From assembly GCA_009746045.1 (NCBI GenBank), contig RPFO01000644.1:401001-465000 (forward strand): a stretch of DNA of 64,000 nucleotides, given 5' to 3'. Below the pieces are notes generated by a model. The model searched no databases. It was not told where the DNA came from and saw only the letters and a program-made list of their open reading frames with translations. This document shows, in pieces, positions 14,661 through 24,305 of the stretch; within the stretch, counting starts at the first letter, position 1, and each line of letters opens with the position of its first letter. The position numbers and the translations under genes were made by a program. The stretch is from Mesostigma viride (Eukaryota; Streptophyta; Mesostigmatophyceae; Mesostigmatales; Mesostigmataceae).

Positions 14661-15136
14661 CTAGCACTTGGCGAACCCCGCGCTGAAGAACTTCTTGGCC
14701 TTGCACCGCGCGCTCTTCTTCTTGCCGAACGCGGTGAACAGCGCGCCGAACGGGTTGTGCTCGACCACGAACTTGGTGGTCTTGGCGCCCGCCTTGGTGA
14801 GCTTGTCGCTCATCTTGTTGGGCATCATGCCGAACATGCTCAGGCCGCTGCCCATCATGGACAGCGGGTTCATGCTGTCCACGACCATCGTCTGCACGTT
14901 GGTGACCATTCCGGGTATCGCGTCCTTGAAGCGCACGCGCTCGGCCTTCTCCTCGGGCGCGCGGGGGTCTACCGTGTTCGCGGGGGCCGCGGCCGTGCTG
15001 TCCGGCTCCGGGTTGGGGGTGGCCTCGTACGCCACGGCGGCTGCACCGGGGTCCGAGGGGGGGTAGCGGGTTCGGGCATGTTACGCATCATGAAGATCAC
15101 GAACAGCAGGATGATCACGAGCAATAGCATGAACAT
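14661..15136 (-). CDS. membrane-anchored Met-rich protein, broken at a C run (right copy)
   Basis: Mirror of 11554-12029. The hydrophobic N-terminal frame starts at 15136 and the C-terminal frame ends at 14661, with the same one-base offset at the G run on the plus strand (about 15057-15063). It differs from the left copy at 14920, giving Ala in place of Gly before IPGMV. Interpretation as for the left copy. Confidence 0.5.
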
Positions 15137-15167
15137 GGAGATGGATAATACTGCGATGGATAATTAC

Positions 15168-15536
15168 TCAGCCCACTGTCGGCCCGCTGCTTGGAGCGGG
15201 GAGCCTCTTTACGGCCGCCACGGCCGGGGTGAAGTCCAGCGTGACGGGGCGACGCCACATCTTGACCAGGAAATACACGAAGAACGCGAGGGTCACGGCC
15301 ATCAACGCGTACAGTCTGAACACCGCCTCGTAGGCCGGTACAAACCCTTCTCCCTCTACCCCGTACGTCACCAGAAACCGGACTAGGGCCCCCAGCGGGG
15401 ACTTCATAAAGTACTCCAATGCCCTGATATACAGGGGTACAGGGGTGGGCGGGGGCGGGGTATAGTACGTGCCGTCCGCCTTCATTTTTCGGCGCGGTAC
15501 GTGCGTGGACCCGGGTGGGGACGTGCCCTCTTCCAT
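15168..15536 (-). CDS. single-pass membrane protein in the arm (right copy)
   Basis: Mirror of 11154-11522, with the identical 122-residue translation. One hydrophobic segment near residues 77-94 follows a Pro-rich stretch. Function unknown. Confidence 0.5.
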   Translation of the reverse strand: MEEGTSPPGSTHVPRRKMKADGTYYTPPPPTPVPLYIRALEYFMKSPLGALVRFLVTYGVEGEGFVPAYEAVFRLYALMAVTLAFFVYFLVKMWRRPVTLDFTPAVAAVKRLPAPSSGPTVG

Positions 15537-15910
15537 CGTCTATATCTATTGCAAGGGACAAATTTGCAAGGGTCACGGGCCCTAGCGCTTCCCCCCCGGC
15601 GCCTCCTGGTGCGCCGTACACGTCGTCGCGTGCGGTGTTGTTGCTGCTCGTGCACCACCCGCCGTGCGGCCTGGTCCGCCGCTTCCTGGGCTCTTACCCA
15701 GGCCATGGCCTGGTCCCCGAGCACGGCGATAACGCCGTACCGCAGGTCTCTTGGCCGTTCAATGCCACCATATTGCAAATTCCTGCGCATGGCTTCGAGT
15801 CTACGCTCGTACGGGTCGCGGTAGTAAGGTGGCGCGTTGACCGCCCGGCGGTACGCAAGATAGCTGCCAGGCCGGTCGACACCCGATTCGAACCTTCGTT
15901 GTACTGGCAT
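15482..15910 (-). CDS. small Arg-rich arm protein B (right copy)
   Basis: Mirror of 10780-11208, with the identical 142-residue translation, including the 35-residue extension past GGSARAR that overlaps the neighbouring membrane-protein gene. Confidence 0.5.
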   Translation of the reverse strand: MPVQRRFESGVDRPGSYLAYRRAVNAPPYYRDPYERRLEAMRRNLQYGGIERPRDLRYGVIAVLGDQAMAWVRAQEAADQAARRVVHEQQQHRTRRRVRRTRRRRGGSARARDPCKFVPCNRYRRWKRARPHPGPRTYRAEK

Positions 15911-15988
15911 GATACTTATACCCTACCTACACTTTTTTTTTTGCCAGCATTATAGTGCCAGCTTTACAAGGGGTCGGGTCGGGCCGGG

Positions 15989-16294
15989 CTAGCGGGCCCT
16001 AGCGCTTCCCCCCCGGCGCCTCTTGGTCCGCCGTACACGTCGCGCGCGGTGTTGTTGCTGCTCGTGCACCTCCACCACCCACTGCAGCTGGCCGGCCGCT
16101 GCTTGGGCTATGGCCTGGGCCTGGGCCTGGGCGGCCATTTCGGCCTCGATTGCTCTTTGCCGTTCAACGACGCGCATATTCCTGCGCATGGCTTCAAGCC
16201 GGCGCTCGTACAGGTTGCGGTTGAATTGGTTGATCACGCCTAGATGATGACGGCCAGGCGGGTCGCCAGCCGGGAACATTCGTTTTACTGGCAT
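15989..16294 (-). CDS. small Arg-rich arm protein A (right copy)
   Basis: Mirror of 10396-10701, with the identical 101-residue translation. This is the last viral gene before the host junction at 16414/16415, 120 bp away. Confidence 0.55.
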   Translation of the reverse strand: MPVKRMFPAGDPPGRHHLGVINQFNRNLYERRLEAMRRNMRVVERQRAIEAEMAAQAQAQAIAQAAAGQLQWVVEVHEQQQHRARRVRRTKRRRGGSARAR

Positions 16295-16410
16295 GATACC
16301 TATATCACACCTACACTTTTTTCTGCTAGTGTGCCAGCATTAGAGTGCCAGCTGTCATACTTTGAAAAGCGGGCTGACAGGGGGCCGACAGGGGGTCGGG
16401 TCGGCCCGGG

Positions 16411-16800
16411 CTAGCAGGGTGGCGGCTGGTCCCGCTCCCTCGGCTCCGCGGCAACACCACTTGGGCCCGGCAGCGATGCCTGCCCGCCCCATGGTGTTGA
16501 CTGCAGATTACGACCCTCTACAGCCACCAATCTGTCGGTCACTTCCCGCATCTGCAGCGCCAGTTGCTGCTGCAACTGTTGCGACTGTTGCTGCATCTGC
16601 GCTTGCATCTGCGCGAACAGCGCCACCATACTCAGCGGCGCTTCTTGGTCGCGACTCTCACTTGCTGCGGGTACGGCGGGAGGGATCCCGCCACTCGACC
16701 CCGCAGCGGACGTGTCGGCTTCTGCTCCATTTGCATCCGCTATGGCTCGAGTCTGCGCTCGCGTCACTGGCATGCACCAACTGACCGATGGGCAAAACAA
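16411..16800 (-). pseudogene. retroelement Gag N-terminal fragment cut by the viral junction
   Basis: A 129-residue frame starting at 16800. After MPVTRAQTRAIADANG, an N-terminus like those of algal and plant gypsy-type Gag proteins, comes a Gln-rich coiled coil (MQAQMQQQSQQLQQQLALQM) and LVAVEGRNLQS. Its stop codon (16411-16413) lies inside the viral palindrome, so the Gag reading frame runs into viral DNA and the rest of the protein is missing. This marks the flanking DNA as host and the Gag as broken by the insertion or by a rearrangement at the junction. Confidence 0.55.
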
Positions 16801-17493
16801 GAACCAACAAGCCTAGGTTTCGCTGATAAGAAGCAACAACCAAAGGCTTTATATCAGGCGTTAAGGTTGAACTGAATAACGACTCGACTAGCCTGCCAGA
16901 AAAAGACAAGAGCCAGCAAATTCTGGCTAGTTCTATTTTCTTAAAATCTATCTCAAGACACTTCCCTTACAAACTGTCAGCCAGGCCGTTCCCTGTACTG
17001 CTGATGGTTGATAAACACTAAAGCCAACGTCTTGGCTTCGAACAGAAGGAAGCAGACTACAGGTTAGTCTCTTCGAGTAACGAAAGGACGGCTCTCAGCG
17101 GAGGACACGGAACTGTCCCTCGTGCCTGATGACCACCTTATTGATCCCTTTGTGTGCCGTCGCGTGCCGCGTTTGACTATCCTTGCTGGGGCGTTAGCTA
17201 GACGCTCCAACTAATCTCATTGTGACAATGATGATGGTGCAAGACGATGCTTTTGCCTCCCCTGCTACAGAACGATGCTTTCACAACACACACTTTTCAC
17301 AGTCTGATTATGAAGCCGCACATGCGGAATTGATTGAGAAAGTTAATACAATTACAACACGTTGATAGTCTCAATATCGATGCACTCCATGCTCACGAGC
17401 CCGCAGTTAGGCAGCGCTCCATGACATGCTACTGGCCTTGCTCCCAAGGAAAGGGAGAAACGCGAAGGCCACTAACGAGAAACTTGAAGAGAC
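16801..17493. other. host non-coding DNA between gag fragment and copia element
   Basis: No convincing gene on either strand. It is probably leader or LTR-derived sequence of the element that supplied the gag fragment. No second LTR copy is in the window to test this. Confidence 0.4.
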
Positions 17494-17498
17494 TACAC

Positions 17499-18081
17499 TG
17501 TTAAAATCGAGTTCGAATTTTATTAAATGATAATTTTACGGTAATCAGGTTACAAACTCAGAGCCAAGCCCCCAGCTTAATTTACCAGCGCAACCATAGC
17601 CATTGCCAGCATAGCAGCAACAACCGTTGGACCGCCGCAACACAATGCTGGCTTTTGGATCATCATCGTCTGTCAGGCGGCTAGGCTAGCCTGCGGCGCT
17701 AGGCACCGACGCAAGCCTGGGAACGCATCTCCGTTACACATCTCCGTTACAACACACCAGCCGAGTACCGACCAATCGACACACACCAGTATCTCGCCAC
17801 TTGTCACGCCAGCCGGCAGTACCCAGAATCCTAGTCCGCACCTCAGTACCGGACCAGTGCCGCACAGCCAAAGTCTAGGGCGTAACTCACGAGGCATAAC
17901 GCACACAGCGTAACTTAAATCGTTGTGGATCACACAAGCCAAAATTCAGCCGAACCTCAAAACGGCTAAGTCCCAATGCGCCGAATTAACCCGAACGCCT
18001 CGAACCACAAAATGGCTAAGTACCGGCACACAATCATTAATTATTTCCATGTGACTGCGAGCTGAAACCTATAATATAACA
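17499..18081 (-). repeat. copia 3' LTR (583 bp)
   Basis: Matches 23719-24300 except for one base present here (GCCGAATTAACC versus GCCAATTAACC). Both carry the same 89-codon open frame by chance of identity; it is not a gene. Confidence 0.9.
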
Positions 18082-18555
18082 CCAGCCGCTTTTTCCCGAG
18101 CAGTCACACATCCCACCAATCATTATCTCACTCAGCTCGAGAGTAACCGACAGACACCTCACCAGGAAGCACTAACACAGGACGCTATGTACTAGGGGAG
18201 TCCGCACCCCTCACTTGGCGCCCATTCACGCCCTGGTAGTACAACCAGCATCTGTCAGTAAGTCAAGTAAGCAAGCGAGAATACAAGACTGATCAAAAGA
18301 CCACCCTCGGCTCCAACACCAACCACACCCTGAACCCACGGACTTTCACACATCACCAACCACAGTCCCCGCCTCCGATCAGGTCCTCAACCCAGGACCA
18401 TCCCATCAGGTACATCCCCACCAAGATAGAGTTATCCAACCGTACTGGGTCATCCTGAGATGGGCTCGATCCAGGGGTCATTCCCAGCCCACATGTAATG
18501 CGTCCCAACGCCTGCCAGCCTGAAATTCTCATGCCACATGGTCCATTGCCCAGAT

Positions 18556-20433
18556 CTACATCAAACCCTCCAGCAGTCCTTGCAGATCCCCGAGAGAGCC
18601 CCCCATGACCATCCGCAGGAGGCGATACTGGTCGCGCGCCCCAGCGAACAGCTTGGTCAGCGCATCAGCCGGGTTGAGCTTCCCAGGTAGATGAAGCACG
18701 CTCACTGCGTATGACAGTTCCTTGAGTAGTAGGAAATCCAGGTCGCGCGTCCTGGACAGGCTGTTGAGAATGAAACTCACAAGCGGCTGACTGTCGGTAT
18801 GCACAGTCGTGGTCAGTACCAAACGAGCATCCAGCCACTTGCCCATCCAGCGCAGAAATTGCTCTAGATACAGGGACGCCTTGATGCACTCACACACCCC
18901 GCGACACTCATTGGTATCCGATCCAACTGCCACCCTGCGGCACAACCTAGAGTACCACCCACAGAGCGAACCATTGCCCTTGGGGTTGGAGAGCACAAAC
19001 AAGCCGCCCATGCGAGCTCTCGTCTTGGTGAGCTCCCTGCCCTCGCCAGACGTGTCAGCAAAGCAATGCAACACAATCGGCTGAGAAAGAGACAAACCAG
19101 AAAGTACTACACCCTGGCTCTCAGCAACATACTGCTTGATCACAGACGGAGAAACGAGAGCCAACACCTCATCCACAGTCCTACTTAACACCAGCAGGTC
19201 AGGCCCACACACCGCTGCCATCCAGCCGAGCTTGCCACGCAATCTGCTCCACAAACCCTTGGCGCACAACTCCTCCACATCGCGCATGAGCTCCTCCCTG
19301 TACTTGTCAGGAATACCCAAGTGCATCCGGTGCTTACCCGACACCACCCGCAGGGTTTGCACCACCCCGCAAAACACCCGTGGCGTCTGCGGCCCCAATT
19401 GCTGCAACTCACCCACTGGGAACCGCCGCCCAATGTCAGCATAGAATGCATGCAAGGCTGACCGCGAAGCAATGACACGCAAGTCATCCCCATGCAGTTG
19501 TACAAACATAGGACCAGACGGCATCCGCGCCACGAACAACGATGGGTCGTAGGGAGATACCTCAAACTCTGCGATCTCACCCAACGCACGCATGAGGGTT
19601 ATCCTCCAAACAATCGACGCGCTCTGCAGACCCTCTATAGCCTTGCACAGACCCATGAACTCAGACGTGACCACCTCCTTCCAGAACGGCGGCGTCTGCA
19701 CCACTAGAGGCGGAGTACCCTCCCACACCTCTTGCGCCACTTCCTCGCTAGAGTTAGGGAATGCGCGCTTGACATCAATGGACGCACACGCGTAGTCCTT
19801 GCCTTCGTCCAGAAAGCTAAGAAAAATCATGCTAACCATCCTGAACGTGTCCCATGCCATCCCTGGGGTGTAGAGCTCCTCCTTGGCCAGCGGGCTAGTA
19901 CCTGCAAACTCTTGTGATACCGGCCTCACGTAGCAGATCTCCACACCTGCCTTCACCTTGTGGGACAGCACCATCTTCAGCGGAAGCACCCTAGCCCCCT
20001 TCGGCACCGTGTCAAGCGGTTCATACACCCCGTAGCCCTGCCACTCCTCAAGTGCCTTACGGAATGCACACCACCAGCTCGAGAACCCACTAGGCGTTGA
20101 CATCTGCAGTACAAGCTCAGGGAATGTGATCGGGGAATGTGCGGCTATGTCCCTCTCAGTGATTCCTAGGCTGTTGGGATGCAGTAATGCAGGCATAACC
20201 AGGTCAGCAGCTGGCGGGAGATCAGCGCCCCACGCTACACCCTCCGTACCCGACAGTGCTGCTAGCCTAGCCACTGTGCTGCAAATGCGACTGAGAGGCT
20301 CGACTGACTTGTAAGACTGTAGCTCTATCGACCCGTGACCTACTCGGGTTAGCAATGAGCTCTGAATCCGCACATCAGGATGGTCCAGGAAAGGAAGTCC
20401 CAAAATGGCGGGTCCATCATACCCCTCGAGCAC
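18556..20433 (-). CDS. copia-like reverse transcriptase and RNase H, with protease end
   Basis: A 625-residue frame. It opens with YDGPAILGLPFLDHPDV, the C-terminal ILGxxFL motif of a retropepsin whose first half lies in the upstream frame. The copia-type reverse transcriptase follows: ARVLPLKMVLSHK, YACASIDVKRAFPNS (first catalytic Asp) and VQLHGDDLRVI in place of the usual YVDD, then FYADIGRRFPVGELQQLG. RNase H has CFADTSGEG, WYSRLCRRVAVGSDTNECRG, TVHTDSQPLV and LPGKLNPADALTKLF. It synthesises and processes element cDNA. It overlaps the upstream frame by 85 nt in the -1 frame. Apparently intact otherwise. Confidence 0.85.
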   Translation of the reverse strand: MLEGYDGPAILGLPFLDHPDVRIQSSLLTRVGHGSIELQSYKSVEPLSRICSTVARLAALSGTEGVAWGADLPPAADLVMPALLHPNSLGITERDIAAHSPITFPELVLQMSTPSGFSSWWCAFRKALEEWQGYGVYEPLDTVPKGARVLPLKMVLSHKVKAGVEICYVRPVSQEFAGTSPLAKEELYTPGMAWDTFRMVSMIFLSFLDEGKDYACASIDVKRAFPNSSEEVAQEVWEGTPPLVVQTPPFWKEVVTSEFMGLCKAIEGLQSASIVWRITLMRALGEIAEFEVSPYDPSLFVARMPSGPMFVQLHGDDLRVIASRSALHAFYADIGRRFPVGELQQLGPQTPRVFCGVVQTLRVVSGKHRMHLGIPDKYREELMRDVEELCAKGLWSRLRGKLGWMAAVCGPDLLVLSRTVDEVLALVSPSVIKQYVAESQGVVLSGLSLSQPIVLHCFADTSGEGRELTKTRARMGGLFVLSNPKGNGSLCGWYSRLCRRVAVGSDTNECRGVCECIKASLYLEQFLRWMGKWLDARLVLTTTVHTDSQPLVSFILNSLSRTRDLDFLLLKELSYAVSVLHLPGKLNPADALTKLFAGARDQYRLLRMVMGGSLGDLQGLLEGLM

Positions 20434-22433
20434 GCAAAACGGCGTCTCCTCCCCAAGATCGTCAGCATTACCTCACCCCGCACCGGCATCCTCACTAACC
20501 CGGAGAAGTCCTCCACATACCTCCACCTGGACGCAGTGCACGGCAGATGCCTGGCTACTCCCTCACCCAGCAAGCACACCACCGCGTCAGTGTCCACTTC
20601 CAATCGACAACTACCCAGCCCGTCCGAATACCAGTTGGCAAGCTTAGAGACCGCAGCCACCAGCTCACCTGGCTCACCTCTCTCCTCGACAGCCTCGCTG
20701 TCGTCCATGGGGCTATCGCCCTCACTCGGCAATATAGGCCCCGCGTCGGCCAACCCGCCAACGCCACCAGCCTGCTGCCCCGCACCTGCGGTCAATGCCC
20801 CAGCATCGCCGGCCCGTGCAACCCCACCTTCGGCTGGCTCACCCGCCTCACCGGACCGTGGTACCATCCCACCTTCGGCCACCCGCTCCTTGCCGGCCCG
20901 CGAGATGTTGCCCCCCAACTGCCGCTGCTCGCCCACCGTGGCAGCGCGTCGAGCTTCCTGCAGGCGCTCCACTAGGCGGGCTAGTACCGCGGCGCGCTGC
21001 TTCTCCTGGTCGTCAACGGCTGGGGCAACCCCCGAACCGCCCGACCCCACGCTAGCGGGACCGCCCTTGGAAGGTGGCAACCCAGCTTCCGGCGAAAGGG
21101 AGCGAGTAGGTTGATCAGGCCCACCCCCCTCCCTCACCCCCCCTGCAGCCCCGGGATCCCCCGCCTCACCCCCAGCCTGCACACTGGGGTCCCTAACACC
21201 TTCCTCAGCGGGTGGGTCTGGCGGCCCCAGCCCGTCATAGTAGGGGCGCAGGTGTTTCCACGCTAGCAGCTTGTCGTAGCAACTGTCCTCTAGCGCTACC
21301 GAAGCAAGCATGTGATCAGGATCGATCTCCTTGACCACACCGGGACCTCTCCATAGGCCCCGTTTTCCATGACTGCCCTCCGCGTAGGCCCAGACCCTGG
21401 CGTTCACGCACGGCACATAAACCTGTCCACGTCGCAGGTCCATCTTTACCATGCGCACGTAACGATCGCTCAAATAATCCCTGTACTCTTCCACAGCCTC
21501 AGGTGACAACAAGCCCATCTCCACTCCCTTAGGCGTGACTGCCACCTGCCCACCCAACACCTTGACCATTACACGGTTGTTGAGACATTGCTCTATCTCA
21601 TTGCAGATCACCAGCCTCTCACGATACGAGCCTGTTCTCATCTTCTCCATGCATGCCATCACCTGCTTCGATGTCTGTATGTGGCGCTCGACAAGACCCT
21701 GGTGCTCGTGGTCAGCTACCCCAGCAAGTTCTATCTTCCCCACACCCGGCTCACCCACACAGCACTCAAACTGCTGATCGCACTCCAACACAGATGCCAC
21801 ACCAAACTTGGACCTGAGGAGACGCAATGCATCACACAAGTGCTCCTTCAGCTTGCGCTCAAGTGGCACCATGACCTTGTACCTGGAGAACCTGCCCACT
21901 GCAAGCACGTAGTCTCTGTCGTCATACATGAATACATCACACTGCACCACACCTCGCTCAAACTCTGGCCTACGTGCATGGAACTTGTGCGGTTTAGGTG
22001 CCCGCTCCTGACATTTGCGACACCTTAACCACACCTGCTTGCACATATCCACTAAGTCTGTGAACCCTAGCATGGCTGCCCACTCCTCACCCGCATGCCC
22101 ATGCCCTAGTGCTTTGTGTAACCGTGTGGCCATGTTAAGTACACTGAGCGACCCGGCTGCCTCACCGCACGCCGCACCATTCACATGTGCTGAACTAGGG
22201 TCTGGTGAGGTACCACCTACCGGCGGCCCGCCCGCTGCGGTGTGCCCCCCTGCAGCGCCTCCAACCCACTCATTCCCCATCCCCTGAGACACTGCCCTTC
22301 CCCCTTCTGCAGCTGTCCCATGCTCCAGGTGGCCCCCCTTCTCCCTAGTGCCTGCTAGCACCGCCACCTGAGCACCCAGGTAGGGTGAGTACACCTGGGG
22401 GGTCGAGCTGGCCTCCCCTGCACCAGCCCGCAT
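20349..22433 (-). CDS. copia-like integrase followed by retropepsin N-terminal half
   Basis: A 694-residue frame. Residues about 100-140 hold an HHCC zinc module (LHKALGHGHAG ... CRKC). The DDE integrase core follows: VVQCDVFMYDDRDY, LECDQQFECC and GLVERHIQTSKQV give D, D and E. A C-terminal module (VWAYAEGSHGKRGLWRGPGVVKEIDPD) recalls the GPY/F module more usual in gypsy integrases. After a Pro/Gly-rich linker the frame ends in a retropepsin-like stretch (LEVDTDAVVCLLGEGVARHL, PVRGEVMLTIL). In ordinary copia elements the protease precedes the integrase. The frame is lost near a GGGG run at about 20454-20457, where the -1 frame continues the protease; this is either programmed frameshifting or a one-base defect. 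Confidence 0.8.
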   Translation of the reverse strand: MRAGAGEASSTPQVYSPYLGAQVAVLAGTREKGGHLEHGTAAEGGRAVSQGMGNEWVGGAAGGHTAAGGPPVGGTSPDPSSAHVNGAACGEAAGSLSVLNMATRLHKALGHGHAGEEWAAMLGFTDLVDMCKQVWLRCRKCQERAPKPHKFHARRPEFERGVVQCDVFMYDDRDYVLAVGRFSRYKVMVPLERKLKEHLCDALRLLRSKFGVASVLECDQQFECCVGEPGVGKIELAGVADHEHQGLVERHIQTSKQVMACMEKMRTGSYRERLVICNEIEQCLNNRVMVKVLGGQVAVTPKGVEMGLLSPEAVEEYRDYLSDRYVRMVKMDLRRGQVYVPCVNARVWAYAEGSHGKRGLWRGPGVVKEIDPDHMLASVALEDSCYDKLLAWKHLRPYYDGLGPPDPPAEEGVRDPSVQAGGEAGDPGAAGGVREGGGPDQPTRSLSPEAGLPPSKGGPASVGSGGSGVAPAVDDQEKQRAAVLARLVERLQEARRAATVGEQRQLGGNISRAGKERVAEGGMVPRSGEAGEPAEGGVARAGDAGALTAGAGQQAGGVGGLADAGPILPSEGDSPMDDSEAVEERGEPGELVAAVSKLANWYSDGLGSCRLEVDTDAVVCLLGEGVARHLPCTASRWRYVEDFSGLVRMPVRGEVMLTILGRRRRFACSRGMMDPPFWDFLSWTILMCGFRAHC

Positions 22434-22448
22434 GCCAACCTCACCTAG

Positions 22449-22660
22449 TCACCTACGGCCACCGCCCTGGGCCGCTGGGCACAGGTGAGTGTCCCTCGCA
22501 AAGTGCCCTGGCTGCCCACACCTGTGACACACCGCTGGTGCTTGCGAGTTGGCGTTGCTGCGTGCCTGGAGAGTGTCCTTGTGCCTGTGATAGCAATTGG
22601 CTGCCATGTGTCCCGACTTCCCACACACAAAGCATGCCCCATGCACCGCCGGCTGTGCAC

Positions 22661-22704
<44 letters not shown>

Positions 22705-23678
22705 GAGCGCTGTTGCTGCTGATACGGCGACGCAGCTGCAGGCTGTTGTGCATGCTGCTGCTGCTGCGGGTATGGCTGCTGTCTACCTTGCTGCCATCGC
22801 TTCCCAGGCATGCGCTGCGCTCGGCTGAAGCTGCCCTTATTGCCCCTACGCATCGGGCCCCCATTGCCCCGAGGCCCGCTGGGCCCCGCGCCGCTAGAGC
22901 CACCACCGCCCGCAATGGCGGCCACCTTGCCCCCATCCGGCGCTTTAGCAGCACCACCTTGGGCACCACCAGAAGAAGGAATGGAATTCACAGCGACAGG
23001 CGGTAATGCAGGGGAAATCAGACCCAGCTCATTGAGCTTACCTTGGGCCCGCAGTTGGGCCACCATGTCCCTCTCCTCACCCTCGACAATGCCCGTGATA
23101 ACCTCAATCGCCTTATTGAGATCATCCTCGGCTTTCTCACGCTTGAGAGCTGCCATGGCATTCTGGAAATTAAGGTCCTTGGCATTGCGAACATAACGGT
23201 CCACCACCGCCAGTTCCACCACCGGAATGCCATCCTTTACACTCTCGTTTCTCGCATTTCTCAAAGCGAGAAGGTCGAGTGTGTAGGGACGCTTCGGCAC
23301 CCAATTATAAATGCCAACATGACGAGACTTGGCAGATGCTTTCGATTCAAGAAGTGCTGCACGCAACCTACCTCCAATTGCAGCGCCCTCGATTTTCTCG
23401 TCACGGCAGGAGCGCAGGCAATTTACTAGAATGGCGTTGTCGGCTCTAAACATTCCGGCATCCCGGAATAGCCCATACAGATCCTCGGTTTTATCTGCAT
23501 GATCCGCCACAAACGCCTCAAACCTGTCACAGAAATCCTCTACCAATGTCACTGCCGCATCAAGAGGAATTGTCCCGACTCGTGTTTTGCACAGCTCTAT
23601 CAAATTCTTCTCATTTCTTAAATCCTTCCACCCAGTACGCTTTCTCGAATCCGTCTCTTCTTGTTCTTGATCCGACAT
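22449..23678 (-). CDS. copia-like Gag with two zinc knuckles
   Basis: This 409-residue nucleocapsid precursor starts MSDQEQEETDSRKRTGWKDL. The helical capsid-like part spans about residues 10-200, then come a Gly/Ala/Arg linker and a long polyglutamine stretch (a CAG run at about 22655-22710). Two CCHC-type knuckles close it: CFVCGKSGHMAANCYH and CHRCGQPGHFARDTHLC, the second with an extra residue before the last Cys. It binds element RNA and forms the particle by family. The stop lies 15 bases before the pol start, in a different frame. Confidence 0.85.
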
Positions 23679-23718
23679 TGCTACGTTTTTCCTTATTAAT
23701 TAACCCCGTCCTAGTACA

Positions 23719-24300
23719 TGTTAAAATCGAGTTCGAATTTTATTAAATGATAATTTTACGGTAATCAGGTTACAAACTCAGAGCCAAGCCCCCAGCTTAA
23801 TTTACCAGCGCAACCATAGCCATTGCCAGCATAGCAGCAACAACCGTTGGACCGCCGCAACACAATGCTGGCTTTTGGATCATCATCGTCTGTCAGGCGG
23901 CTAGGCTAGCCTGCGGCGCTAGGCACCGACGCAAGCCTGGGAACGCATCTCCGTTACACATCTCCGTTACAACACACCAGCCGAGTACCGACCAATCGAC
24001 ACACACCAGTATCTCGCCACTTGTCACGCCAGCCGGCAGTACCCAGAATCCTAGTCCGCACCTCAGTACCGGACCAGTGCCGCACAGCCAAAGTCTAGGG
24101 CGTAACTCACGAGGCATAACGCACACAGCGTAACTTAAATCGTTGTGGATCACACAAGCCAAAATTCAGCCGAACCTCAAAACGGCTAAGTCCCAATGCG
24201 CCAATTAACCCGAACGCCTCGAACCACAAAATGGCTAAGTACCGGCACACAATCATTAATTATTTCCATGTGACTGCGAGCTGAAACCTATAATATAACA
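23719..24300 (-). repeat. copia 5' LTR (582 bp)
   Basis: Copy of 17499-18081 with one base missing. As the 5' LTR of a minus-strand element it should carry the promoter. The target duplication TACAC follows at 24301-24305. Confidence 0.9.
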
Positions 24301-24305
24301 TACAC

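Larger units (their letters stand above)
13346..16414 (-). repeat. right arm of the 6.1-kb palindrome
   Basis: Reverse complement of 10276-13345 with two substitutions and a one-base C-run difference seen. It ends at 16414: the next base and everything after it have no counterpart left of 10276. From 16415 the sequence is retroelement-derived host DNA, so this is the virus-host junction. Confidence 0.95.
17499..24300 (-). mobile_element. near-complete Ty1/copia-like LTR retrotransposon
   Basis: A 6.8-kb element on the minus strand: 5' LTR at 23719-24300, gag 22449-23678, pol in two frames 18556-22433, 3' LTR at 17499-18081. LTR ends are TG...CA type (TGTTATATTATAGG ... TTTTAACA read on the minus strand). 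The 5-base target duplication TACAC is at 17494-17498 and 24301-24305. A purine-rich stretch (GGGAAAAAGCGG, minus strand) precedes the 3' LTR. The LTRs differ by one base deletion as far as I could compare, so insertion was recent. Bases 18082-18555 are a non-coding 3' region. The element lies in host DNA about 1.1 kb from the viral junction. Confidence 0.9.

Noticed and set aside
10276-16414. Palindrome as a simple fold-back read artefact
   Set aside because: The right flank is not the mirror of the left flank and the arms carry a few real differences; a misjoin of two repeat copies remains possible and is noted in the finding.
17673-17942. Identical 89-aa frames in both copia LTRs (also 23893-24162)
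   Set aside because: Identity follows from LTR identity; no protein features.
20380-21114. 244-aa plus-strand Pro/Ser-rich frame
   Set aside because: Antisense of the Pro/Gly linker between integrase and protease of the copia element.
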